A stretch of DNA of 64,000 nt from Bacteroides congonensis (GCF_900130125.1 NZ_FQXY01000010.1:372001-436000); one strand, 5' to 3'; positions 54,949 through 64,000 are shown, counted from the stretch's first letter. Program-made: numbers and translations. Notes: generated from the letters alone by a model not told the origin.

Positions 54949-56523
54949 ATGAGAAAATATATCTACATCAGCATATTATGCCTTTCAGCAGGGCTGACTT
55001 CCTGCAATGACTGGCTGACAGAAGAAGGTCCAATGGTTACCAAATCTGAAGACTTCTTTACCAACGAAGAAACAGCGGTACAATCAGTCAATGCTGCTTA
55101 CGTACCTCTCATGTGGGAATACAATAACACCTATTACCCCGAATGGTTCATTGGCGACGTAGTATCGGATGATGCCCTGAAAGGCGGACAAAACCTGTCG
55201 GATATGGCTGACGTCTATGACCTTGAGAACTTCAAGACCATTTCCAACAACGGATTACTCTTAGATTATTACCGCGCCCAATATCAAGGAGTAGCACGAT
55301 GCAATTTAGCAATCGAAGAAATCCCCAGAATGGAAGTGGATGAAAAATTCACAGAAAAACTACGTGACAGATTGGTTGGGGAGGCAAAGTTCCTGCGTGC
55401 CATGTACTATTTTCGCCTTGTACGAATGTTCGGCGGAGTCCCTAAAGTAGATTACGTAATCTATAGCAGCGAAAAGTGGAAACAGCCACGCGCCACCAAA
55501 GAGGAAATTTACGACCTGATCACTAAAGACCTTCTTGCCGCAGAACCTGTACTCTGGAAAAAGAGTGAATATGAAGATGCTGATTTAGGCCGCGCAACCA
55601 AAGGAGCCGCACAAGCTATGCTGTTGAAAGTCTATCTATACATGCATAATTATACTGAGGCTAAGAAATGGGGAGAGTTCATCAAACTCCAGGCAGAAGC
55701 CGGTGAATATAGATTATGCGAACAATACGCAGACAATTTCACACTGGAAGGAGAAAACGGTCCGGAATCCGTATTTGAAATTCAATATATGGATGAACCG
55801 ACTTCCGACTTTGGTGAAGGAAACGGATTTACCCGCGGAACATTCACTACGATTCTGACACGTTCACGTTCTACTGCATTCGGTACTTCCGGATGGGGAT
55901 TCAACAAGCCGACACAGAATCTTTATAATGAATTTGAAAATGGTGACCCGCGCCGTGATATTTCCATCTTAAATCCGACAGATGCACAAATTACGACTCC
56001 AACAGAAGAAATTTATCTAGGCAGCAGATACGTAAGCCGGAAATATACATTGATGGACGAAAACAACCGATATGCTTCATTATCACATACGACTCGCTCT
56101 CCCATCAACAATAAAGTGATCAGATATGCCGACGTATTATTGATGTATGCCGAAGCATGTTGTGAAACCAACGATTTACCTTCCGCCAAGAGTGCACTCA
56201 ATGCAGTCCGCCAGAGGGCTCGCGGAAATACCCCAAACATACTCCCGGACTTTCCTTATGGCAGTTACAATGACAACAATAAGGAGGACTTAATAAAAGC
56301 CATTCGCCATGAACGCCGGGTAGAACTGGCCATGGAAGGTCACCGCTGGTTCGATCTCTGCCGCTGGGGAATTGCCAAATCCACAATGGATGCTTATAAA
56401 GCGGGTGAGAGTGCAGAAGCCAAGGCCGAAATGGGTGACTTCATTGAAGGAAAACATGAATTATTCCCTATTCCGCAAGAAGAAGTCAATTTAGGAGGAT
56501 TAACGCAAAACTCCGGATACTAA
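54949..56523 (+). CDS. SusD-like glycan-binding lipoprotein of the beta-glucan locus
   Basis: 524-residue surface lipoprotein (lipobox GLTSC, Cys19). Family traits are the N-terminal EEGPMVTKSEDFFTNEE region, AKFLRAMYYFRLVRMFGGVP, the APPA-type late segment IKAIRHERRVELAMEGHRWFDL and the closing LTQNSGY. It caps the SusC transporter and binds glucan. Confidence 0.95.
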   Translation: MRKYIYISILCLSAGLTSCNDWLTEEGPMVTKSEDFFTNEETAVQSVNAAYVPLMWEYNNTYYPEWFIGDVVSDDALKGGQNLSDMADVYDLENFKTISNNGLLLDYYRAQYQGVARCNLAIEEIPRMEVDEKFTEKLRDRLVGEAKFLRAMYYFRLVRMFGGVPKVDYVIYSSEKWKQPRATKEEIYDLITKDLLAAEPVLWKKSEYEDADLGRATKGAAQAMLLKVYLYMHNYTEAKKWGEFIKLQAEAGEYRLCEQYADNFTLEGENGPESVFEIQYMDEPTSDFGEGNGFTRGTFTTILTRSRSTAFGTSGWGFNKPTQNLYNEFENGDPRRDISILNPTDAQITTPTEEIYLGSRYVSRKYTLMDENNRYASLSHTTRSPINNKVIRYADVLLMYAEACCETNDLPSAKSALNAVRQRARGNTPNILPDFPYGSYNDNNKEDLIKAIRHERRVELAMEGHRWFDLCRWGIAKSTMDAYKAGESAEAKAEMGDFIEGKHELFPIPQEEVNLGGLTQNSGY

Positions 56524-56572
56524 AAAACAATATTATAAAAACTTTATTGTCTAATTTAATACTTTAATTATC

Positions 56573-57421
56573 ATGAAAAAGAAGAATTTAATGCTGTTAT
56601 TTATCAGCGCATTATTAATGGGATTTACATTTGCAGGTTGTGGTGGTAGCGATGATGACGGAGAACCCAAGAAACCGGATACTGAAACACCGGGAGGAGA
56701 TGACGGAAATGGTGGAGATGATGATGAAGATCTGAGTGGTATCGTCGACCCAAGTGGCTCTTTGGAAGGAAGCAACTATTATGTTATCCAACTGGACGAA
56801 ACATGTGCAAAGAAGATAAAAGGTAAAGTGATAGCCGAATTCTATGCAAACGGCGTTGACGGAGAAACAGAAGAAGAGGCAGCTAAAACAAGACATCTCT
56901 ATGTGTGGGATAACACATATGAAGCAGGAACACCTCAAGGTCCGAACTGCTACGGCCTGGTTCAAGGTTGGACGAGTCTCGTAGTGACCAGTGTAGGTTG
57001 GTCAGGCGCAGGATATAGTGTGCCGGCATACTGCAAGGACGATTTACTCAAAATGATGGAAATAGGTAAAGAACCCGAAAAATATTTCCTACACATTTCT
57101 GTAAAAACGAAACAAGCCGGTAAGTCTCACCTTCTTTTGCTTAATTTCGGAAGCAATAATACAGGAAAAGTTGCTATAGGGAATGCACCGTTCGTAGATG
57201 GCGACACATTCCAGCCCTATGCTCCTATCACTACTGATGGCGAATGGAACGAACTTAATATCCCTATCACAGAGTTTATGAAACCAGCAGCAGGCGGACT
57301 TGATTATTTAAACAAAAGCGACATAGAAACCAAAGGTACAAATGTTCTTAGCTTCTTGAGCGGAGGAGTAGCCGGTACTACCTTTGACTTTGACGCAGTC
57401 TTCATTTATAAGAAAAAATAA
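56573..57421 (+). CDS. Probable surface glycan-binding protein (SGBP)
   Basis: 282-residue lipoprotein (Cys23 in FTFAGC) with a Gly/Asp-rich acidic run right after the Cys, typical of surface-exported Bacteroides lipoproteins. An approximately 30-residue Asp/Glu/Pro/Gly linker leads to one beta-sandwich-like domain (about 65-282) ending in TFDFDAVFIYKKK. There are no catalytic motifs. Its place directly after SusD, ahead of GH16, is the usual slot for a non-catalytic glycan-binding protein. Binding of beta-1,3-glucan is inferred from context, not from motif. Confidence 0.72.
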   Translation: MKKKNLMLLFISALLMGFTFAGCGGSDDDGEPKKPDTETPGGDDGNGGDDDEDLSGIVDPSGSLEGSNYYVIQLDETCAKKIKGKVIAEFYANGVDGETEEEAAKTRHLYVWDNTYEAGTPQGPNCYGLVQGWTSLVVTSVGWSGAGYSVPAYCKDDLLKMMEIGKEPEKYFLHISVKTKQAGKSHLLLLNFGSNNTGKVAIGNAPFVDGDTFQPYAPITTDGEWNELNIPITEFMKPAAGGLDYLNKSDIETKGTNVLSFLSGGVAGTTFDFDAVFIYKKK

Positions 57422-57456
57422 TCGAAAGAATAGCAAGCTCAACAGGTATTAGTCCC

Positions 57457-57508
57457 ATTAGTCTCCACCTCTTTTTGCTCTCTCTGAGAACCCATGGTGG
57501 AGACTAAT
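57457..57508 (+). promoter_or_regulatory. Intra-operon stem-loop between SGBP and GH16 genes
   Basis: ATTAGTCTCCACC (57457-57469) and GGTGGAGACTAAT (57496-57508) pair perfectly over 13 bases with a 26-base loop. No long T-run follows. It probably protects the abundant susCD/SGBP part of the mRNA or causes partial termination before the enzyme genes. Confidence 0.65.
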
Positions 57509-57533
57509 TACTCCTCAAAATTAAATTTATAGC

Positions 57534-58481
57534 ATGAAAGCAAAAAACAACTGTATGTTTACACTCGCCATAGCGCTCGCATTTGCATTCGTAAGCTGTT
57601 CGGAAACAGATGACCCCGGAACAGAAGAACCTAAAACTCCTACGGAAGAAGCAGATGAGACAGGTTCGGGAGAAGTAGATGGTTATGCATTAGTATGGCA
57701 GGACTTATTCAACCAATCCCCGCTTAATCAGGATAACTGGAAGATTGAAATAAACGGAAACGGTAACGGCAATGCCGAACTACAATATTATCGTGCCGAA
57801 AATATAAGCATAGGCAAAGAACCGGACAGCCAAAAGAGTTGTCTGATTATAACTGCCAAAAAAGAAAGTTATGAAGGTCGCTCTTTCACCTCAGGTCGTT
57901 TGAATACAGATGGCAAGCATAAGTTTACTTATGGTAAGATAGAAGCCAGCATCAAACTACCTAAAACAGCGAATGGTCTTTGGCCTGCTTTCTGGATGTT
58001 AGGCGCAGACTATGCGACAAACGGATGGCCTCGCTGCGGAGAGATAGACATCTTAGAAATGGGGCATACTGACGGAATAAAGGGTAATAAAACCGAAAAA
58101 TACTTCAATGGCGCCTGCCACTGGGGATATTATGAAGGAGCAGGATACCCCAATTATGCAAAAGCCTGTACAGCTCCTTACAGTTTGCAAGATGGCAAAT
58201 TCCACTTATATACATTAATTTGGGACGAGAATGCTATAAAAATGTATCTTGATCTAGATAAAAATCCAGATGTAACACCTTATTATGAAATGGCTATTAC
58301 GGATAGGTCTACAGACAAATCACCGGGAAACTACTTCCATAAAGACTGTTTCATACTCTTCAATCTCGCCGTAGGAGGATATTTCACCGGTATATTGAAT
58401 CCTGCCCAAATAACGGCATTGCCTGATGAGGAAGCCAAAATGTATGTAGACTTTGTCAAGGTCTATCAGAAAAATAAATAA
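57534..58481 (+). CDS. GH16 endo-beta-glucanase (laminarinase type)
   Basis: 315-residue lipoprotein (Cys22 in FAFVSC) with acidic residues after it, so probably on the cell surface. The GH16 jelly roll covers about residues 48-315. The catalytic motif is GEIDILEMG, with nucleophile Glu170, Asp172 and acid/base Glu175. The loop before it (GLWPAFWMLG) and the ending VDFVKVYQK are typical. The extra residue in the ExDxxE motif places it with laminarinase-like GH16 enzymes rather than kappa-carrageenases or lichenases. It probably makes the first cuts in beta-1,3- or mixed-linkage glucan. Confidence 0.92.
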   Translation: MKAKNNCMFTLAIALAFAFVSCSETDDPGTEEPKTPTEEADETGSGEVDGYALVWQDLFNQSPLNQDNWKIEINGNGNGNAELQYYRAENISIGKEPDSQKSCLIITAKKESYEGRSFTSGRLNTDGKHKFTYGKIEASIKLPKTANGLWPAFWMLGADYATNGWPRCGEIDILEMGHTDGIKGNKTEKYFNGACHWGYYEGAGYPNYAKACTAPYSLQDGKFHLYTLIWDENAIKMYLDLDKNPDVTPYYEMAITDRSTDKSPGNYFHKDCFILFNLAVGGYFTGILNPAQITALPDEEAKMYVDFVKVYQKNK

Positions 58482-58502
58482 ATCGACTCAACCATTCAAG
58501 CC

Positions 58503-59834
58503 ATGAAAAAGATATTCTATTCACTCATATTATCCACACTGATGTTCGGAGCCTGTTCCGCTTCGGATGACGGAGTTCCTCAAACACCTGAAGACCCCGA
58601 CGGGACACAGGATCCGCAGGAAGAGCCAGTCACCTACACCGGTATACAGAAACGTAGTGTAAAACGTGGAGTCAGCTATAGTTTCCAGCTCCCCAAAGAA
58701 GACACGCAAATGTTGGGAAGCGCCATATCCTGGGCTTACAACTGGGGGACAGAGATTTCTTCCGATTTAAGCACCGAGTTCGGCAAGCAACAAATCGACT
58801 ATTGCCCAATGTCATGGAATGCCAATCCAGACATCGCTCCCAAGATTCGCAGGTACGTCAACGCACACCCGGAATGTAAATATCTGCTTGCATACAATGA
58901 GCCTAATCTGACAGACCAGGCAAGAATGACACCCCAGGAAGCTGCCGCACAATGGCCTGCACTGCGTGCATTAGCTTCTGAACTAAACCTGAAGCTCATA
59001 TCTCCGGCTATGAACTACGGAACATTGCCGGATTATAGTGACCCGATCAAATGGTTGGACGAGTTTTTCAGCAACGTTCCCCTCAGTGATGTAGACGGTA
59101 TAGCTATCCATTGTTACATGGAAAGCCCTTCTTCTCTTATCAACTATGTAAGCATGTTCAAAAAATATGGAAAACCTATTTGGTTAACAGAATTCTGTGC
59201 ATGGCCCAGTAGTAATAAGATTAGCATATCAAGCCAGATGAACTATATGAGCGAGACTCTTCATTATCTTGAATCTGATCCTGACGTATTCCGCTATGCC
59301 TGGTTCATCCCAAGAGGTATTGGACCGACCGACCCAGGTACCGGTACAACCAGCAACAGCTTATTACCAAGTAAGCCCAATGCATTGACTGAGCTTGGAA
59401 CAGTGTTTGTGAACATGTCCTCTCTGGATAAAACAGCTTATTACAGTAAGAATCAAGTTATTCCCGCCGAACACTACAGTTCAATAAACACAGTTGAGAA
59501 TTTAACATCAGCCAGCGCACACCTGCGTCCTACAACCGATATCTCGGGCATATTGGATGTTTATGATTTGAAACAGGAACAATGGCTGGAATATCAACTG
59601 GATGCTCCTAAAGCCGGAACTTACCAGTTGGATATCCGTTATACCAGTTTCAGAGATAACAAGGTTGAGATAACTATAGACAAAGGTACGGCAGCAACAC
59701 TAGACCTGCCTAATGTAGACAGCAAATGGACTACTGTCACTACCAACATCCAACTAAAAGCAGGTAAGCAAACGTTACGTATAAAAGTCACTACAGGCAA
59801 TATTGCATTAAATTGGTTGCATTTCAAAGACTAA
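58503..59834 (+). CDS. GH128 endo-beta-1,3-glucanase with C-terminal CBM6-like module
   Basis: 443-residue lipoprotein (Cys18, then ASDDG). The catalytic part (about residues 55-300) has the small TIM-barrel pattern of GH128: KRGVSYSF, ISWAYNWG, acid/base Glu133 in YNEPN, and nucleophile Glu230 in WLTEFCAWP. A beta-sandwich module follows (about 315-443) with YDLKQEQWLEYQL, GTYQLDIRYTS and the ending ALNWLHFKD, which fits carbohydrate-binding family 6. GH128 members cut beta-1,3-glucan, including fungal types. Together with GH16 this gives the locus two different endo-enzymes. It is 21 bases after GH16. Confidence 0.88.
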   Translation: MKKIFYSLILSTLMFGACSASDDGVPQTPEDPDGTQDPQEEPVTYTGIQKRSVKRGVSYSFQLPKEDTQMLGSAISWAYNWGTEISSDLSTEFGKQQIDYCPMSWNANPDIAPKIRRYVNAHPECKYLLAYNEPNLTDQARMTPQEAAAQWPALRALASELNLKLISPAMNYGTLPDYSDPIKWLDEFFSNVPLSDVDGIAIHCYMESPSSLINYVSMFKKYGKPIWLTEFCAWPSSNKISISSQMNYMSETLHYLESDPDVFRYAWFIPRGIGPTDPGTGTTSNSLLPSKPNALTELGTVFVNMSSLDKTAYYSKNQVIPAEHYSSINTVENLTSASAHLRPTTDISGILDVYDLKQEQWLEYQLDAPKAGTYQLDIRYTSFRDNKVEITIDKGTAATLDLPNVDSKWTTVTTNIQLKAGKQTLRIKVTTGNIALNWLHFKD

Positions 59835-59867
59835 GTCCAATAACAATAGGTATAAATATAAAAGAAA

Positions 59868-62105
59868 ATGAATACATTAAAGAAAGCCACCGTCTACGGT
59901 CTGACCGTATTTAGCCTTCTTGCCTGCAAACCGGGGCAAGACAGTACGGAACAGAAGATAGATGCTCTACTCTCTAAGATGACTCTGAAAGAGAAAATCG
60001 GTCAGATGAACCAGTTAACAGGACTCGGGCTGGCCGAAGATATGCAAGACGCCATTCGGAACGGCGAAATCGGTTCTATCCTTAATGAATTGGATTTAGC
60101 GACCACCAATAAACTTCAGCATATTGCCGTGGAAGAAAGCCGTCTGGGTATTCCGCTTATTTTTGCCCGAGATGTCATTCATGGTTTCAAGACTATCTTC
60201 CCCATTCCATTGGGGCAAGCAGCAAGCTGGAATCCGCAAGTAGCTGAGAACGGCGCGCGTGTCGCAGCCTTGGAAGCCAGTTCAGTAGGTATCCGCTGGA
60301 CATTCGCTCCCATGATTGACATCAGCCGGGATCCGCGCTGGGGACGTATTGCCGAATCATGCGGGGAAGACCCTTATCTGACTACTGTAATGGGAAATGC
60401 AATGATTAAAGGATTTCAGGGAGACACTCTCTCCTCACCTACCAGCATAGCTGCGTGTGCCAAACATTTTGCAGCCTATGGGGCCAGCGAATCCGGTAAA
60501 GACTACAACACCACCTGGATACCGGAGCTACAACTCCGCGAACTTTATCTTCCCCCTTTCAAAGCAGCCGTAGATGCCGGGGCAGCTACTTTCATGTGTT
60601 CTTTCAATGACATCAACGGAGTGCCTTCTTCCGGCAGCACCTTCCTGAATCGCCAGATTCTACGCGACGAGTGGAAATACGACGGTTTGTTAGTCAGCGA
60701 CTGGGGTTCCATCCAACAAATGATTCCTCACGGTTTCTGTGCCGACCTGAAAGAAGCAGGCGAGAAAGCCGCCATTGCCGGAGTTGATATGGACATGATG
60801 AGTTATGCTTATATCAATCATCTGGAAGAACTTATAAAAGAAAAAAAGGTGGATGAGAAACTTATCGACGAATCAGTACGCAATATTCTTCGATTGAAAT
60901 TCCGACTGGGGTTATTTGATAATCCATATATCAAGGAAGGTGCCCCCTCAGCCTTTTATCTGGATTCTTCTTTACAGCAGGCTAAAGAAGCAGCCATTGA
61001 AAGCGCTGTCTTATTGAAGAATAACCTGCAGACCTTACCACTGAATTCTTCGATCAAATCGGTAGCAGTAGTAGGACCACTGGCAGACGCGCCTGCCGAC
61101 CAGATAGGAACCTGGTGTTTCGACGCAGAGCCCGAACATTGTGTCACACCACTGACAGCGATACAACAGGAATGTGAAAATAAGATCCGCGTAATTGCCG
61201 AACCGGGATTAACATACAGCCGGGATAAGAGTGAAGCCGGAATAGCCAAAGCCGTAGCCGCGGCCTGCCAAGCAGATGTCATCCTGTTCTTTGCAGGAGA
61301 AGAAGCCGTATTATCGGGCGAAGCCCGTTGCCGTGCGGATATCAGTTTACCCGGAAAACAAACGGAAATGCTCAGGGCATTGAAGGCTACTGGAAAACCG
61401 GTTGTATTGGTAATTATGGCAGGAAGACCATTAACTATCCCCGAGGAAGTAGACATGGCAGATGCCGTATTATATACTTTCCACGGTGGAACGATGGCAG
61501 GACCGGCTATCTCTGATTTACTGTTCGGCAAAGCTGTTCCTTCCGGTAAACTGCCGGTAACTCTCCCGCGTATGGTCGGACAGGTGCCTATCTATTATGC
61601 ACATAAGAATACAGGCAGACCGGCATCAAATATCACATTGATAGATGATATTGAAGTAGGTGCCAAACAGACATCTATCGGTTTTACCAGTTACCATCTG
61701 GATGCCGGGGACGGTCCTTTGTTCCCATTCGGATACGGACTTTCCTATACTACCTTTACATATGGAGACTGTCAGCTTTCTGCCGGCAATATAAAACAGG
61801 GCGATGTATTAACCGTTGCCTGCGATGTTACTAATAATGGTTCATACGACGCACAGGAAGTAGTGCAGTTATATATCCGTGATAAAGTCGGTTCATTGGT
61901 TCGCCCCGTGAAAGAACTGAAAGGATTCAAGAAAGTGATGATTAAAGCCGGAGAGACACAAAAGGTTGAGTTCACCCTTACTACTGATGATCTGGCCTAT
62001 TGGAATGATGATATGCAACGACGTACAGAAATCGGTGACTTCACCGTATGGATAGCTACCGACAGTCAGTCCGGCGTGGGTGCAGACTTCAAACTGATCA
62101 ACTAG
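59868..62105 (+). CDS. GH3 beta-glucosidase
   Basis: 745-residue exo-acting glycosidase with a lipoprotein-like signal (LLACKPG, Cys20). It lacks the strong acidic run seen in GH16 and GH128, so a periplasmic place is more likely. The N-terminal barrel holds RIAESCGEDPYLT, KHFAAYGASESGKDYN and the nucleophile Asp278 in LLVSDWGS. The second domain and the fibronectin-like end (FPFGYGLSYTTF, VVQLYIRDKVGS) are complete. It would release glucose from imported oligosaccharides, the last step of the locus. Confidence 0.94.
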   Translation: MNTLKKATVYGLTVFSLLACKPGQDSTEQKIDALLSKMTLKEKIGQMNQLTGLGLAEDMQDAIRNGEIGSILNELDLATTNKLQHIAVEESRLGIPLIFARDVIHGFKTIFPIPLGQAASWNPQVAENGARVAALEASSVGIRWTFAPMIDISRDPRWGRIAESCGEDPYLTTVMGNAMIKGFQGDTLSSPTSIAACAKHFAAYGASESGKDYNTTWIPELQLRELYLPPFKAAVDAGAATFMCSFNDINGVPSSGSTFLNRQILRDEWKYDGLLVSDWGSIQQMIPHGFCADLKEAGEKAAIAGVDMDMMSYAYINHLEELIKEKKVDEKLIDESVRNILRLKFRLGLFDNPYIKEGAPSAFYLDSSLQQAKEAAIESAVLLKNNLQTLPLNSSIKSVAVVGPLADAPADQIGTWCFDAEPEHCVTPLTAIQQECENKIRVIAEPGLTYSRDKSEAGIAKAVAAACQADVILFFAGEEAVLSGEARCRADISLPGKQTEMLRALKATGKPVVLVIMAGRPLTIPEEVDMADAVLYTFHGGTMAGPAISDLLFGKAVPSGKLPVTLPRMVGQVPIYYAHKNTGRPASNITLIDDIEVGAKQTSIGFTSYHLDAGDGPLFPFGYGLSYTTFTYGDCQLSAGNIKQGDVLTVACDVTNNGSYDAQEVVQLYIRDKVGSLVRPVKELKGFKKVMIKAGETQKVEFTLTTDDLAYWNDDMQRRTEIGDFTVWIATDSQSGVGADFKLIN

Positions 62106-62142
62106 TCATTTGATTAAAACTTACATTTTATTCATCTAAAAG

Positions 62143-62186
62143 AATGCCGGTCTGAAAGATTCACCTTCCAGTACCGGCATTTTTGT
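62143..62186 (+). terminator. Rho-independent terminator after the GH3 gene
   Basis: ATGCCGGT (62144-62151) and ACCGGCAT (62173-62180) form the stem, followed by TTTTTGT. It ends the beta-glucan operon. Confidence 0.83.
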
Positions 62187-62277
62187 ATCTATGTCCATCT
62201 CTTAATAAAACCTAACAACAGAATCAATTTCCGGGCAAAATGACTATCTTGCATAAAAACCAAATACAACAGCAACT

Positions 62278-62484
62278 ATGAAATTGAAGACTACGATTCC
62301 TAACCCGCTACTTGCAAAAATGAGATTGTTTCTTATTGTCCTGACTTCCTGCGTTATCGTCACCTGCATTTTCCTGATTATCATTCATCCGGAAGCGTGG
62401 ATCGCTCCATCCTGCGGAATAGTAATAGCCCTGTGTATATTGCTGTATCAGGTATATTGTATCCGTAAGAGACGAAAATCCTAG
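62278..62484 (+). CDS. Small membrane protein of unknown function
   Basis: 68 residues with two hydrophobic segments (about 17-37 and 43-60) and a basic tail (CIRKRRKS), so both ends are probably in the cytoplasm. I do not recognise a family. ATG 62278 has an A-rich leader. The stop codon shares bases with the stop of the convergent DUF3109 gene (CTAG at 62481-62484). It could be a real small gene or a chance frame; the good hydrophobic pattern favours the first. Confidence 0.55.
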   Translation: MKLKTTIPNPLLAKMRLFLIVLTSCVIVTCIFLIIIHPEAWIAPSCGIVIALCILLYQVYCIRKRRKS

Positions 62485-63062
62485 ATGAGATGTTGTTTCT
62501 TCAGTTCTTCGGCAACAACTTCCAGTTCTTTGTACCATTCTTCACCGAATTTACGGATTAAAGGCTCTTTCAGGAATTGATATACAGGAAGATTCTCTTT
62601 TCTCCCCAGTAAAACTGCTGCCTTACATACGTCCCAACGATGATAATTCACCGCTTTATAAGGCCCGTAATCTCCGATTCGGATGGGATAAAGATGGCAG
62701 GACACCGGTTTATAAAAATCTGTTTTACCTTCCCGATATGCTTTTTCAATAGCACAATAGCAGCATCCTTTTTCATCATAACAGGTAAAGACGCAGTCCT
62801 TATTATTTACAATTGAGGTTACTAAATCACCCTCCTCGTCTGTATATACCACTCCTTGCTTCTCTATGATCGCACGAGCTTCGGGTGCCAGTTCATCCCA
62901 AATAACAGGCAACACTTCTTCCAGTTTCTCCACTTCATCCAGTTCAACAGGCGCACCCGCATCACCCTCAATGCAACACTCTCCTTTACAAGCATCAAGG
63001 TTACAAAGAAACTTTTCCTGAAAGACATCAAGAGACACTACTACATCACCAATCTGTATCAT
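62481..63062 (-). CDS. DUF3109 cysteine-rich protein
   Basis: 193-residue cytoplasmic protein of the DUF3109 family, widespread in Bacteroidota. The Cys clusters DACKGECCIEGDAG, CVFTCYDEKGCCYC and the PVSCHLYPIRIGDYG motif resemble metal- or iron-sulfur-binding YkgJ-type proteins. The reaction is unknown. It lies downstream of gpmI on the same strand but behind a terminator, so it is probably transcribed on its own. Its end overlaps the small membrane protein gene. Confidence 0.85.
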   Translation of the reverse strand: MIQIGDVVVSLDVFQEKFLCNLDACKGECCIEGDAGAPVELDEVEKLEEVLPVIWDELAPEARAIIEKQGVVYTDEEGDLVTSIVNNKDCVFTCYDEKGCCYCAIEKAYREGKTDFYKPVSCHLYPIRIGDYGPYKAVNYHRWDVCKAAVLLGRKENLPVYQFLKEPLIRKFGEEWYKELEVVAEELKKQHLI

Positions 63063-63081
63063 ACTAAAAACTTATGTGAGA

Positions 63082-63109
63082 CAAAAAGGGCGGAGTAGTA
63101 CTCCGCCCT
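63082..63109 (-). terminator. Rho-independent terminator of gpmI
   Basis: AGGGCGGAGT and ACTCCGCCCT (63087-63096 and 63100-63109) pair around a 3-base loop. On the minus strand TTTTTGT follows, so it ends gpmI transcription before the DUF3109 gene. Confidence 0.83.
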
Positions 63110-63129
63110 CCCGATTATAGAAATCCAAA

Positions 63130-64000
63130 TTACTTAATCAAAACGTTTCCGTCCATTTCAGCCGGAACTTCCAGACCCATAATCTTCAAGATAGTCGGAG
63201 CAACGTCAGCCAAACGACCGTTTTCTACTTTCGCAGCCTTGTTCTCTGTTACGTAAATACAAGGAACAGGGTTCATAGAGTGAGCGGTGTTCGGAGTACC
63301 GTCTTCGTTCAAAGCACGGTCGGCATTACCATGGTCAGCAATGATGATTGCTTCGTAATCCTGTGCTTTGGCAGCTTCGATTACATCCTTCACGCAAGCG
63401 TCTACAGCGATAACTGCTTTCTCGATAGCTTCGTAAATGCCGGTATGGCCTACCATGTCACCGTTGGCGAAGTTCACTACAATGAAATCGTATTTGTTTT
63501 CGTTGATGGCAGCTACCAGTTTATCTTTCACTTCGTAAGCGCTCATTTCCGGTTTCAAGTCATAAGTAGCCACTTTCGGAGATGGAACGAGGATACGGTC
63601 TTCCTTGTCAAACGGAGTTTCACGTCCACCGTTGAGGAAGAATGTCACATGGGCATACTTCTCCGTTTCAGCGATATGAAGCTGGCTCTTGCCATTGGCA
63701 GCAAGATATTCGCCTAATGTGTTGGATACATTTTCTTTATCAAACAGGATATGAACACCCTTGAAAGAAGCGTCATACGGAGTCATACAGTAATATTGCA
63801 GACCTGGGATTGTATGCATGCCTGCTTCCGGCATATCCTGCTGAGTCAGTACGACAGTCAACTCTTTTGCACGGTCGTTACGGTAATTGAAGAAGATTAC
63901 CACATCGCCTTCCTTGATTGTTCCGTCAACGTTTGCATTTACAATCGGCTTGATAAATTCGTCTGTCACGCCTTCATCATAAGATTCCTGCATTGCCTGA
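63130..64000 (-). CDS. gpmI: Cofactor-independent phosphoglycerate mutase (3' part only)
   Basis: Glycolytic enzyme interconverting 3- and 2-phosphoglycerate without 2,3-bisphosphoglycerate, with two metal ions. The frame runs off the right edge, so the N-terminal part with the active-site Ser is missing here. Visible are the phosphotransferase insert ([13 protein letters not shown]), [13 protein letters not shown], the metal-binding DHGNAD and the ending MDGNVLI. About 290 of the usual 505 residues are in the window. Confidence 0.95.
   Translation of the reverse strand, partial: QAMQESYDEGVTDEFIKPIVNANVDGTIKEGDVVIFFNYRNDRAKELTVVLTQQDMPEAGMHTIPGLQYYCMTPYDASFKGVHILFDKENVSNTLGEYLAANGKSQLHIAETEKYAHVTFFLNGGRETPFDKEDRILVPSPKVATYDLKPEMSAYEVKDKLVAAINENKYDFIVVNFANGDMVGHTGIYEAIEKAVIAVDACVKDVIEAAKAQDYEAIIIADHGNADRALNEDGTPNTAHSMNPVPCIYVTENKAAKVENGRLADVAPTILKIMGLEVPAEMDGNVLIK

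Overview
The window reads as chromosome of a gut Bacteroides species (Bacteroidota). The evidence is repeated SusC/SusD pairs, a hybrid two-component regulator, FimB/Mfa-type fimbrial genes, lipoprotein signals followed by acidic residues, and promoters of the Bacteroides form (TTTG about 19-21 bases upstream of TAnnTTTG, with no Escherichia-type boxes). I cannot name the species from sequence alone; the gene set would fit the B. thetaiotaomicron/ovatus group.

Layout. 1-11644 (+) is the division and cell wall cluster: murE (end only), mraY, murD, ftsW, murG, murC, ftsQ, ftsA, ftsZ, then a YqeY-like gene and a strong terminator. 11885-26173 (-) is a polysaccharide utilization locus: a GH88 unsaturated uronyl hydrolase, two SusC/SusD pairs, a sulfatase and a GH30 hydrolase, with a divergent hybrid two-component regulator at 26420-30478 (+). 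recO follows (-). 31377-39202 is a tyrosine recombinase, a 297-base invertible-looking segment and a fimbrial operon (two DUF3575/DUF3868 modules, an Mfa1-like fimbrillin and an Mfa2/FimB-like anchor). 39492-41623 (-) holds a PagL-like lipid A deacylase and a lipoprotein. 41624-43938 is a decayed, repeat-rich stretch with one intact lipoprotein and fragments of others, including a C10-peptidase propeptide remnant. Then come an AAA-ATPase/nuclease-fold gene, tRNA-Glu, rpsT and gyrB. 48637-62105 is a second utilization locus, apparently for beta-1,3-glucan: a membrane-spanning LuxR-type regulator (-), then SusC, SusD, a glycan-binding lipoprotein, GH16, GH128-CBM6 and GH3 (+). The window closes with a small membrane protein, a DUF3109 protein and the 3' part of gpmI.

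Main discovery candidate. Two perfect 23-base inverted repeats (32371-32393 and 32645-32667) flank 251 bases between the recombinase and the fimbrial operon. The only good promoter I find inside (TTTG-N21-TATCTTTG, 32439 down to 32407) points away from the operon. The sequenced orientation therefore looks like the OFF state of a phase-variable switch, and inversion would put the promoter about 55 bases upstream of the first fimbrial gene. In OFF it also points antisense into the recombinase gene. That recombinase carries Cys where most tyrosine recombinases have the first catalytic Arg.

How the genes work together. In the beta-glucan locus, surface GH16 and GH128 would cut laminarin-like chains, the binding lipoprotein and SusD would capture pieces for SusC import, and GH3 would release glucose. 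In the first locus, sulfatase, GH88 and GH30 suggest a sulfated, uronic-acid-containing glycan, but no polysaccharide lyase is present, so the substrate stays open.
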